Below, piece after piece: positions 17,202 to 24,478 of a stretch of 45,961 nt of DNA (position 1 is its first letter; each line of letters begins with the position of its first letter). The translations under genes and the position numbers were made by a program. The DNA comes from Vulcanococcus limneticus LL (GTDB taxonomy: Bacteria; Cyanobacteriota; Cyanobacteriia; PCC-6307; Cyanobiaceae). The DNA is taken from positions 1-45,961 of the forward strand of contig NZ_NQLA01000025.1 in NCBI RefSeq assembly GCF_002252705.1, read 5' to 3'. The notes under the pieces are model-generated. The model saw nothing but the letters and a program-made list of their open reading frames with translations, was not told where the DNA came from and did no database searches.

Positions 17202-18112
17202 ACCCCGAGGGCGGCTGGCCCAAACCGGCCCTGATCGGCGGCGTCGCCGTGCTGGCAGTGCTCACTGGGGCGCTGCTGCTGCGCAGCCGGCCGCCGGCCA
17301 GGCCCGCGGCGGCGCCCGCCCAGCCCCCGGCGACCCGCATCGAGGCGGTGTCCGCCCTGGGCCGGCTGGAGCCGGCCGGGGATGTGCGCAAGCTGGCGGC
17401 GCCGATCAGCGGCATGGGCGGCAGCCCCCGACTTAGCGCGCTGCTGGTGCAGGAGGGCGACCGCGTCAGCCAGGGGCAGTTGCTGGCCAGCTTCGACAAC
17501 CGCCCCGGCCTGCAGGCCGATCGCCAGGTGCTGCGCACCCGCATCGCCAGCCTGGATCGCCAGCTGGTGCTTCTGGAGCGCGACACCGCTCGCTACCGCC
17601 AGCTGGCCCGCCGCGGCGCCACCGCCGCCGGCGACCTGGAAAACCGCGAGATCAGGCTGCTGGAGCTGCGGGGCCAGCGCGACGAGGCCCGCGCCTCCCT
17701 GGCCAAGGTCGAAACCGACCTGATCCAGAGCGAGCTGCGGGCCCCGATCGACGGCACCGTGCTGCGGCTGCACGCCCGTACCGGCGAGCGCCCCGGCGAC
17801 GATGGCATCCTCGAGCTGGGTGCTGGCACGGCCATGGAGGCCGTGGCCGAGGTCTACGAGAGCGACATCGGCCGTGTGCGACCCGGCCAGGCCGTGACAC
17901 TCACCAGCGAGAACGGCGGCTTCAGCGGCCAGCTCAGGGCCCGGGTGATCCGGATCACCCCCCAGGTGCGCCAGCGCCAGGTACTCTCCACCGACCCCAC
18001 TGGCGACGCCGATGCCCGGGTGGTGGAGGTGCGGCTGGCGATCGATCCGGCCGACGCCGGGCGCGTGGCGCGGCTGGCGGGGCTGAAGATCATCGCCCGC
18101 TTCCAGCCGTGA
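17198..18112 (+). CDS. DevB-type membrane fusion protein of an ABC exporter
   Basis: The 304-residue HlyD-like periplasmic adaptor has an N-terminal membrane anchor (about residues 10-28). A lipoyl-like half-domain follows ([30 protein letters not shown]), then a coiled-coil hairpin (about 105-175), the second lipoyl half ([18 protein letters not shown]) and a beta-barrel segment ([17 protein letters not shown]). This matches DevB, the adaptor of the DevBCA exporter that moves glycolipids in heterocyst formers. In unicellular species the substrate is unknown. The ATG overlaps the pcyA stop, and its stop overlaps the permease GTG. Confidence 0.88.
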   Translation: MNPEGGWPKPALIGGVAVLAVLTGALLLRSRPPARPAAAPAQPPATRIEAVSALGRLEPAGDVRKLAAPISGMGGSPRLSALLVQEGDRVSQGQLLASFDNRPGLQADRQVLRTRIASLDRQLVLLERDTARYRQLARRGATAAGDLENREIRLLELRGQRDEARASLAKVETDLIQSELRAPIDGTVLRLHARTGERPGDDGILELGAGTAMEAVAEVYESDIGRVRPGQAVTLTSENGGFSGQLRARVIRITPQVRQRQVLSTDPTGDADARVVEVRLAIDPADAGRVARLAGLKIIARFQP

Positions 18113-19296
18113 ACCCCCTGGCCTTGCTGCGCGGCTGGTGGGGATCGCGGCGCATCCCCCTGGCCTGGCTGCTGCTCACCCGCCAGCCGGTGCGCCTGGC
18201 GGTGGCCCTGGCGGGCATCAGCTTCGCCGGGATCCTGATGTTCATGCAGTTCGGCTTCCGCGACGGACTGTTCGACGCCAGCGTGACCATCCACAAGCTG
18301 TTCGACGCCGATCTGGTGCTGATCAGCCCCCGCTCCAGCAGCTCGGTGAGCATGGCCGGCTTCCCGCGACGGCGCCTGGTGCAGACCCTGGCCGACCCCG
18401 AAGTGACGGGCGTGACGCCGGTGCACTGGAGTCTGCTGCTCTGGCGCAACCCCCAGACCCGGGCGACCCGCTCGATCCTGACCCTGGGCTTCGAGCCCAC
18501 CGATCCCCTGTTCACCGATCCGGGCCTGGCCGCCAAGGCGCGGGTGCTGAGCGAGCGCGGACGGGTGCTGTTTGATGAGCTGTCGCGGCCGGAGTTCGGC
18601 CCGGTGGCCCAGTGGTTCAAGCAGGGCCGCACGGTGGAGAGCGAGATCTCAGGCAAGCGAATCCGTGTCGGCGGCCTGGTGAGCCTGGGCACCTCCTTCG
18701 GCGCGGACGGCAACCTGCTCACCAGCAGCGAGACCTTCCTGCAACTGATGCCGAACACGCCCCCCGGCAGCATCGAGGTGGGGCTGGTGCGGCTGCGGCG
18801 CGGGGCCGATGTGGCGGCGGTTCAGGCCCGCCTGCGCCGCGAGTTGCCATCCGATGTGCAGGTGCTGACCAAGGCGGGCTTCATCGCCTTCGAGCAGGAC
18901 TACTGGCGCAGCAGCACCTCGATCGGCTTCATCTTCAGCCTCGGAGCCGCCATGGGCTTCGTGGTGGGCTGCGTGATCGTGTATCAGATCCTCTATTCAG
19001 ATGTGAGTGACCACCTGCCCGAATACGCCACCTTGATGGCCATGGGCTACCGGCTCACCCATCTGCTGGGGGTGGTGGCGCGGGAGGGTCTGCTGCTGGC
19101 GATCCTTGGCTACATCCCCGCCTTCGCCGCCGGCCAGGGGCTCTATCTGGTGGTTCGCAACGCCACCAACCTGCCGGTGGCGATGGACACCAGCCGGGCC
19201 ACGCTGGTGTTCAGCCTGATCCTGGTGATGTGCATGGGCTCGGCGGCTCTGGCGATGCGGCGGCTGGGCGATGCCGATCCGGCGGAGATCTTCTGA
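18109..19296 (+). CDS. DevC-type ABC exporter permease
   Basis: The 395-residue integral membrane protein is of the MacB/FtsX-like permease kind. It has one N-terminal membrane segment (about residues 28-50, LAVALAGISFAGILMFMQFG), a large periplasmic domain, and three C-terminal segments (SIGFIFSLGAAMGFVVGCVI, the GVVAREGLLLAILGYIPAF region, and LVFSLILVMCMGSAALAMRR). QILYSDVSDHLPEYATLMAMGY is the characteristic DevC motif. The start is GTG at 18109, overlapping the upstream stop (GTGA). It works with the adaptor and ATPase on either side; the cargo is not known. Confidence 0.9.
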   Translation: MNPLALLRGWWGSRRIPLAWLLLTRQPVRLAVALAGISFAGILMFMQFGFRDGLFDASVTIHKLFDADLVLISPRSSSSVSMAGFPRRRLVQTLADPEVTGVTPVHWSLLLWRNPQTRATRSILTLGFEPTDPLFTDPGLAAKARVLSERGRVLFDELSRPEFGPVAQWFKQGRTVESEISGKRIRVGGLVSLGTSFGADGNLLTSSETFLQLMPNTPPGSIEVGLVRLRRGADVAAVQARLRRELPSDVQVLTKAGFIAFEQDYWRSSTSIGFIFSLGAAMGFVVGCVIVYQILYSDVSDHLPEYATLMAMGYRLTHLLGVVAREGLLLAILGYIPAFAAGQGLYLVVRNATNLPVAMDTSRATLVFSLILVMCMGSAALAMRRLGDADPAEIF

Positions 19297-20075
19297 TGGC
19301 CGACAGCCTGCTCACGCTCGCCCCCCAGGCCCCACCCAGCGGCGCCCCGATCGCCATTGCGGTGGAGGGCCTGAGCCACTGGTATGGCCACGGCAGCATG
19401 CGCCGCCAGGTGATCGATGGGCTCAACTTCCGCGTCGCCGCCGGCGAGGTCGTGCTGCTCACGGGCCCCTCGGGCTGCGGCAAGACCACCATCCTCTCCC
19501 TGGTGGGGGCCCTGCGCTCGGTGCAGCAGGGGCAGGTGCGGGTGCTGGGCCAGGAGCTGAACGGCTCTGGCCGGCGGACCCGCCAGCAGCTGCGCCGCTC
19601 GATCGGCATGATCTTCCAGGGCCACAACCTGCTCCGCTGCCTCTCGGCCGAGCAGAACGTGCAGATGGGTGCCGATCTGCTGCCGGGGCTCAGCTATCGG
19701 GTCCGCCGCGACCAGGCGCGGGAGTGGTTGCGGGCGGTGGGCCTGGGCGATGAGCTGCACAAGCTGCCCCATGACCTCTCGGGCGGCCAGAAGCAGCGGG
19801 TGGCGATCGCCCGCGCCCTGGCGGCTCAGCCGCGGCTGCTGCTGGCCGATGAGCCCACGGCCGCCCTCGACAGCCGCACCGGTCGCGAGGTGGTGGAGCT
19901 GCTGCAGCGGCTGGCACGGGAGCAGGGCTGCGCCGTGCTGATGGTGACCCACGACCCCCGCATCCTCGACCTGGCCGATCGGGTGCTGCGGATGGAGGAC
20001 GGCCGCCTCGTGGAGCCGGGCTCGGGCCAGCGCCTGTGGGGCCGTGATCAGCTGGCGGATGTCCCTGTTCAGTAG
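19296..20075 (+). CDS. DevA-type ABC exporter ATPase
   Basis: This is the ATP-binding subunit (259 residues) of the exporter with the two preceding genes. Walker A is GPSGCGKTT (about residue 60), the Q-loop is [11 protein letters not shown], the signature is LSGGQKQR (about 158), Walker B is [12 protein letters not shown], and the switch His is in MVTHDP. The start ATG overlaps the permease stop by one base. A Pro-rich leader of about 15 residues precedes the conserved [13 protein letters not shown] 7-bp hairpin (GGGTGGA/TCCACCC) at 20075-20094 begins inside its stop codon. Confidence 0.93.
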   Translation: MADSLLTLAPQAPPSGAPIAIAVEGLSHWYGHGSMRRQVIDGLNFRVAAGEVVLLTGPSGCGKTTILSLVGALRSVQQGQVRVLGQELNGSGRRTRQQLRRSIGMIFQGHNLLRCLSAEQNVQMGADLLPGLSYRVRRDQAREWLRAVGLGDELHKLPHDLSGGQKQRVAIARALAAQPRLLLADEPTAALDSRTGREVVELLQRLAREQGCAVLMVTHDPRILDLADRVLRMEDGRLVEPGSGQRLWGRDQLADVPVQ

Positions 20076-20094
20076 GGTGGAGGTTCTTCCACCC
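20075..20094 (+). other. Hairpin at the exporter stop codon
   Basis: GGGTGGA (20075-20081) pairs perfectly with TCCACCC (20088-20094) around a six-base loop. There is no T-run after it. It lies 14 bases before the ATG of the 51-residue gene and could limit ribosome access or mark an RNA end. Confidence 0.35.
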
Positions 20095-20108
20095 GATCCG
20101 CCGCCGCC

Positions 20109-20264
20109 ATGGCCAAGCGCCGCAACCTCAAGAAGGAAAAGCAGGAACGCAACCGCGCCTACGCCCGCAAGTTCAAGAAGCGCAAGCTGCGCAACGACGG
20201 CCGCGGTGAAGGTGCCGGCAACGGTGTAACCGGAACCGCCAACAACGGTGGCGCCGCTGATTGA
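20109..20264 (+). CDS. Small basic protein, 51 aa
   Basis: From ATG 20109 the frame codes 51 residues and stops at TGA 20262-20264. The first 30 residues are dense in Lys and Arg (MAKRRNLKKEKQERNR, then RKFKKRKLRND). The rest is Gly/Asn/Ala-rich and probably disordered. The charge pattern suggests nucleic-acid or ribosome contact, but this is inference and no family name is claimed. The gene is followed after about 77 bases by a strong terminator, which supports it as a real last cistron after the exporter genes. Confidence 0.6.
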   Translation: MAKRRNLKKEKQERNRAYARKFKKRKLRNDGRGEGAGNGVTGTANNGGAAD

Positions 20265-20341
20265 TCGGCAGCGCCGACTGATCGCCGTCGCCGACGGAAC
20301 CATTTCCGATCGCGCGCATCTGCCGATCACGGAGCTGGCTC

Positions 20342-20368
20342 GGGGATCCTGCGGGGTCCCCTTTTTTT
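20342..20368 (+). terminator. Strong rho-independent terminator
   Basis: GGGGATCC pairs with GGGGTCCCC's first-to-eighth partners to give an 8-bp stem (one G-U pair) with the tetraloop TGCG at 20350-20353, followed at once by seven T (20362-20368). This is the clearest intrinsic terminator in the window and should end the pcyA-exporter-small-protein transcript. Confidence 0.85.
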
Positions 20369-20411
20369 GACCCGTTCACGTTGACCCGTTCACACCTCAA
20401 GGGCCCGGGCC

Positions 20412-21359
20412 ATGTTCTTCAGCGTCGTCATCCCCACCTACAACCGCCGGCCAATCCTCGAGAAGTGCCTGCGGGCCCTGGAGCAGCAGCAGCTGAAGAC
20501 CCGCCTGGAGGGCGAGGCGATCGAGGGCTATGAGGTGGTGCTGGTGGACGACGGCTCCACCGATGACACCGTGGCCTGGCTTCAGCGCGAGGCGGCGCAG
20601 TTCCCCCACGTGCGTCTGATCCAGCAGGACCACGGCGGCCCGGCCGAGGGTCGCAACCGCGGCGTGGAGCAGGCCCGCGGCGATGTGATCGTGTTCATCG
20701 ACAGCGATCTGGTGGTGACTGAGGGCTTCCTGGCGGCCCACGCCACCGCCCTGGCCGCCCACTGGCGGCACAGTGGCAACCGGCTCTGCTTCACCTACGG
20801 CGCGGTGATCAACACCGCCAACTTCGAGAGCCCCAGCAGCGAACCCCACAAGCTGCGGGATCTCTCCTGGGCCTACTTCGCCACCGGCAACGTGGCGATC
20901 GACCGCCAGGTTCTGGAGACCAGCGGCCTGTTCGACACCCGCTTCCGGCTCTACGGCTGGGAGGACCTGGAGCTGGGCGAGCGGCTGCGCCAGCTGGGTG
21001 TGGTACTCGTGCGCTGCCCCGAGGCGGTGGGCTACCACTGGCACCCAGCCCTGAGCCTGGAGCAGATCCCGCGCCTGATCCAGGTGGAGCGGGAGCGGGC
21101 CAAGATGGGGCTGGTTTTCTACCGCAAGCACCCCACCCGGCGCGTGCGCTTCATCATCCAGTTCACCCTGCTGCACCGGCTGCTGTGGGAACTGCTGACG
21201 CTGGGGGGGCTGCTCAACGAGCGCAGCCTGCGGCCGCTGCTGGCCTGGCTGATCCGCCGCGGCAAGCCGGGGCTGGCGATGGAGCTGCTGCGGCTGCCGC
21301 TGAACCGCATCGGCGTGCGGGCCCTGTTCGCCGAGGCGCGGGCCGAGGGCCTCGCCTGA
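20412..21359 (+). CDS. Family 2 glycosyltransferase
   Basis: The 315-residue GT-A-fold enzyme uses a nucleotide-sugar to extend a glycan. It shows the opening FFSVVIPTYNRRPILEKCL, the nucleotide-binding VVLVDDGSTDDTVAW, the metal-site region VIVFIDSDLVVTEGFL, and the acceptor-side RLYGWEDLELGERL. The C-terminal 80 residues are basic with a hydrophobic stretch and may contact the membrane. It follows the strong terminator, so it has its own promoter, and it precedes rpsB by 180 bases. The sugar and acceptor cannot be told from sequence. Confidence 0.88.
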   Translation: MFFSVVIPTYNRRPILEKCLRALEQQQLKTRLEGEAIEGYEVVLVDDGSTDDTVAWLQREAAQFPHVRLIQQDHGGPAEGRNRGVEQARGDVIVFIDSDLVVTEGFLAAHATALAAHWRHSGNRLCFTYGAVINTANFESPSSEPHKLRDLSWAYFATGNVAIDRQVLETSGLFDTRFRLYGWEDLELGERLRQLGVVLVRCPEAVGYHWHPALSLEQIPRLIQVERERAKMGLVFYRKHPTRRVRFIIQFTLLHRLLWELLTLGGLLNERSLRPLLAWLIRRGKPGLAMELLRLPLNRIGVRALFAEARAEGLA

Positions 21360-21539
21360 GCTGGCGCCCGCCGGCACCAGAGCCCTGGCCTGACGGCCAT
21401 TTGATAGGGTTCGGGGGTCCAACTTCACTCCGCACACCTGCGTGTTTCGGGTGATCTGAGACCAGCCCCAGCCCAATCCCGGGCCGGTGGCCTCCCGGAT
21501 CCCTAGGCAGGTGGAGGCGAACCCGAAACCCCAACACCA
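21360..21539 (+). promoter_or_regulatory. Leader region upstream of rpsB
   Basis: This 180-base non-coding stretch contains an AT-richer core (CATTTGATAGGGTT at about 21399-21412) that could hold a -10 box, and GC-rich segments able to fold. Ribosomal protein S2 is autoregulated through its leader in other bacteria. A similar role here is inference only, and no specific structure is assigned. Confidence 0.35.
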
Positions 21540-22262
21540 ATGGCTGTCGTTACCCTCTCCGAAATGATGGAGGCGGGTGCCCACTTCGGGCACCAAACCC
21601 GCCGCTGGAACCCCAAGATGTCGCGCTACATCTATTGCGCGCGCAACGGTGTTCACATCATCGACCTCGTGCAGACCGCCGTCTGCATGAACAACGCCTA
21701 CAAGTGGACCCGCAGTGCCGCCCGCAGCGGCAAGCGTTTCCTGTTCGTAGGCACCAAGAAGCAGGCCTCTGAGGTGATCGCCCAGGAGGCGACCCGCTGC
21801 GGCGCCGCCTACGTGAACCAGCGCTGGCTGGGCGGCATGCTCACCAACTGGACCACGATGCGCGCCCGCATCGACCGCCTCAAGGACCTGGAGCGCATGG
21901 AGGCCTCCGGCGCCATCGCCATGCGTCCCAAGAAGGAAGGTGCCGTGCTGCGCCGCGAGCTGGAGCGCCTGCAGAAGTACCTCGGTGGTCTGAAGAACAT
22001 GCGCCGCCTGCCCGACGTGGTGGTACTCGTGGACCAGCGCCGCGAGACCAACGCCGTGCTCGAGGCCCGCAAGCTCGATATCCCCCTGGTGTCGATGCTC
22101 GACACCAACTGCGATCCCGACCTCTGCGACGTTCCCATCCCCTGCAACGACGACGCCGTGCGCTCAGTGCAGCTGGTGCTGGGTCGCCTGGCCGATGCCA
22201 TCAATGAGGGTCGCCACGGCGCAAACGACCAGCGCGGCGGCTACGAGGACGAAGAGGGCTGA
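21540..22262 (+). CDS. rpsB: 30S ribosomal protein S2
   Basis: This small-subunit ribosomal protein is needed for S1 binding and translation initiation. The 240-residue product has the standard S2 body: [19 protein letters not shown], the [14 protein letters not shown] segment, [26 protein letters not shown] and the late [20 protein letters not shown]. The C-terminal tail (GGYEDEEG) is acidic and disordered. ATG 21540 is the obvious start. tsf follows after 150 bases, with a strong hairpin between, the usual rpsB-tsf order. Confidence 0.98.
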   Translation: MAVVTLSEMMEAGAHFGHQTRRWNPKMSRYIYCARNGVHIIDLVQTAVCMNNAYKWTRSAARSGKRFLFVGTKKQASEVIAQEATRCGAAYVNQRWLGGMLTNWTTMRARIDRLKDLERMEASGAIAMRPKKEGAVLRRELERLQKYLGGLKNMRRLPDVVVLVDQRRETNAVLEARKLDIPLVSMLDTNCDPDLCDVPIPCNDDAVRSVQLVLGRLADAINEGRHGANDQRGGYEDEEG

Positions 22263-22309
22263 ACCGTGTGGGGGCTGGCCGCTCCGGCGCCCCCTCCTAG
22301 GCCTTCCCT

Positions 22310-22331
22310 GGAGCTCCCTGGTGGGAGCTCC
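22310..22331 (+). other. Perfect 9-bp hairpin between rpsB and tsf
   Basis: GGAGCTCCC-TGGT-GGGAGCTCC is a perfect 9-bp stem with a four-base loop, followed by ATCTCTGTTTG, which is only weakly T-rich. It can act as a partial terminator or a processing site that lets rpsB exceed tsf. Confidence 0.6.
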
Positions 22332-22412
22332 ATCTCTGTTTGCACCCGCTGCCGGAAGCCTGGCCCGCGGTGGCTCCACGACCCAACCCATACCCCCTCC
22401 CCCTTTCCTCCC

Positions 22413-23072
22413 ATGGCTGAGATTTCCGCCAAGCTCGTCAAGGAACTGCGCGACAAGACCGGCGCAGGCATGATGGACTGCAAGAAGGCCCTGGCCGAGA
22501 ACAACGGCGACACCACCAAGGCCACCGAATGGCTGCGCCAGAAGGGCATCGCCACCGCCGAGAAGAAGTCAGGCCGCACGGCCGCTGAAGGCGCCATCGG
22601 CAGCTACATCCACACCGGTGCCCGCGTGGGCGTGCTGGTGGAAGTGAACTGCGAGACCGACTTCGTCGCCCGTGGTGACGTGTTCCAGGAGCTGCTGCGC
22701 AACGTGGCGATGCAGATCGCCGCCTGCCCCGGCGTGGAGTACGTGAGCACCGACGAGATCCCCGCCGAAATCGCCGAGCGCGAGAAGGCCATCGAGATGG
22801 GTCGCGACGACCTGGCCGGTAAGAAGGAGGAGATGAAGGTCAAGATCGTCGAGGGCCGCATCGGCAAGCGCCTCAAGGAGCTGGCCCTGCTGGACCAACC
22901 CTTCATCAAGGACAGTGCCTTCACCGTGGCCGAAGTGGTGAAGCAGGTGGCCGGCAAGGTGGGCGAGAACATCCAGGTGCGCCGCTTCGTGCGCTTCAAC
23001 CTGGGCGAGGGCATCGAGGTGGAGAAGGCCGACTTCGCCGCTGAAGTGGCCGCCATGGGCAAGGCCGCCTGA
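22413..23072 (+). CDS. tsf: Elongation factor Ts
   Basis: This is the guanine-nucleotide exchange factor for EF-Tu. The 219-residue product shows the N-terminal UBA-like domain ([20 protein letters not shown]), the core [20 protein letters not shown] and [16 protein letters not shown], and the C-terminal EVAAMGKAA. It is of the short bacterial type, lacking the dimerisation module seen in E. coli. ATG 22413 begins [11 protein letters not shown] as in the family; the frame extends upstream only as spacer DNA. It follows rpsB and precedes an unknown cyanobacterial gene by two bases. Confidence 0.98.
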   Translation: MAEISAKLVKELRDKTGAGMMDCKKALAENNGDTTKATEWLRQKGIATAEKKSGRTAAEGAIGSYIHTGARVGVLVEVNCETDFVARGDVFQELLRNVAMQIAACPGVEYVSTDEIPAEIAEREKAIEMGRDDLAGKKEEMKVKIVEGRIGKRLKELALLDQPFIKDSAFTVAEVVKQVAGKVGENIQVRRFVRFNLGEGIEVEKADFAAEVAAMGKAA

Positions 23073-23074
23073 CC

Positions 23075-24478
23075 TTGCACCCCAACGCCCGGCCCCTGGC
23101 GGAGGCCCAGCGCCAGTTGCAACTGCTGCAGCGCCAGCAGGACCAGCTGGCGCCCGCTCTGTACCGCGACCTGGCCCTCTACCTCCAGGTCCTGCGTGAA
23201 GGCCTGCTGCCCGCTGTGCAGCAGGCCTGTTTTCATCTGGCCACCCAGGTCCACCCTGAGCGCTACGCCCGCCTGGACGCCGAGCAGCGCCGGGCCCTGC
23301 AGGAGCGGCTGCGGGAGCTGTGCCAGCGCTGCTGCTGCCTACTCACTGTGGAGCAGCTGTTGAGCCTTGCCAACCAGCTGGAGCGGCAACGCCAGCGCCG
23401 CGAGCGGGCCGAGCAGCGCCGCCTGCTGGAGGCCCTGGCCGCCGATGCCGGCGAAGCCGATGGCGCAGGCGATGGGACCGCACTACCTGAGGGATCGATC
23501 AGCCTGGGGCTGGACCTGCCCCTCTCCGCCGACCTCTTCCTGGAGGGCATGCCGGGCCTGGCCGATCTTCTGGGACTGACGGAGAACGCCGAGTCAGCGC
23601 AGGACCTTGACGGGCCAAGCGAGCAGAAGCTACGCGGGGAGGAAGCGCCTGAGGCCGCTGCAGCGGACACCGCTGCGGCCTCACCCGACACCCCACCCCA
23701 GGCCCCACGGACGCCGGCATGCAGCCCCAACCCTGAAGAGTCTGGAGTTCAGGACGCTCAACGGCAGTCTGTGTTCCAGGCCCTGTTTGCCATGGCGGCC
23801 GAAGGCCTGGGCCAGCCGGGCAGCGCCGGCCTGCGCCCGACAGGCGGGCCTGGACTGCCAGGGGTCCCCGTGCGACTCGACGGCGAAAGGGCAGATCACC
23901 AACGGGACGGCGAGGAGCAAGGGAACGGGGAAGGAGACGACGACGGGCAGGAGCCGGATCCGAGTGCAGCCACCGTGCTGGAGCGGTCGTCCGCACCCGA
24001 GGCCAGCGACAGCAGTGACGGCCTGCTGCCCCGCGATCCGGCGGCGTTGCTGCGCTGGTGGCAGCAGCTGGATCGGGCCATGGAGCGGCGCCTGCGCAAC
24101 CTCTCGCACGCGCTCAACCTGGAGCTGATGCGGCTGCGGCTCAGTCGCAGCCTGCTGCCCCCCAACCTGCTGGATGCGGTGCTCGCCGGGCAGGTGGAGG
24201 CCCAGTCCGCTCCCGCCAACCTGCTGCGCCTTCCGTTGCCGTTCCCGGATGGCAACGGCCCGCAGGGGGCGCCGCCGCAGGTGCTGGCGGTGCTGGTGCG
24301 GTCCAGCGATCTGGAATACGAGCAGCCCAGGCTGCGTCGCTGCCGCCGCCGACTGGAGCAGCGGCGCAGCGAATTGCGCACAATGGCCAAGCGGCACCGC
24401 TACTGGCAGCAGCGGGCGCTGGCCCTCCAGGCAGAACAGCAGTGGTTGCAGGACAGCGTCCCGACACCGAACCCCTAG
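23075..24478 (+). CDS. Hypothetical cyanobacterial protein, 467 aa
   Basis: No function is recognised. The start is TTG at 23075, two bases after the tsf stop. Residues 1-130 are Gln/Arg/Leu-rich and predicted helical, with a Cys triplet (QRCCCLLTVEQLL). Residues 130-310 are low-complexity, rich in Ala/Pro/Glu/Gly and likely disordered. Residues 320-460 are again helical with many Arg (LRRCRRRLEQRRSELRTMAK), suggesting a coiled coil. A position between tsf and recG suggests a linked housekeeping or nucleic-acid role, but this is inference. The 3' end overlaps the recG start by about 37 bases. The disordered middle is partly set by GC-rich sequence. Confidence 0.7.
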   Translation: MHPNARPLAEAQRQLQLLQRQQDQLAPALYRDLALYLQVLREGLLPAVQQACFHLATQVHPERYARLDAEQRRALQERLRELCQRCCCLLTVEQLLSLANQLERQRQRRERAEQRRLLEALAADAGEADGAGDGTALPEGSISLGLDLPLSADLFLEGMPGLADLLGLTENAESAQDLDGPSEQKLRGEEAPEAAAADTAAASPDTPPQAPRTPACSPNPEESGVQDAQRQSVFQALFAMAAEGLGQPGSAGLRPTGGPGLPGVPVRLDGERADHQRDGEEQGNGEGDDDGQEPDPSAATVLERSSAPEASDSSDGLLPRDPAALLRWWQQLDRAMERRLRNLSHALNLELMRLRLSRSLLPPNLLDAVLAGQVEAQSAPANLLRLPLPFPDGNGPQGAPPQVLAVLVRSSDLEYEQPRLRRCRRRLEQRRSELRTMAKRHRYWQQRALALQAEQQWLQDSVPTPNP

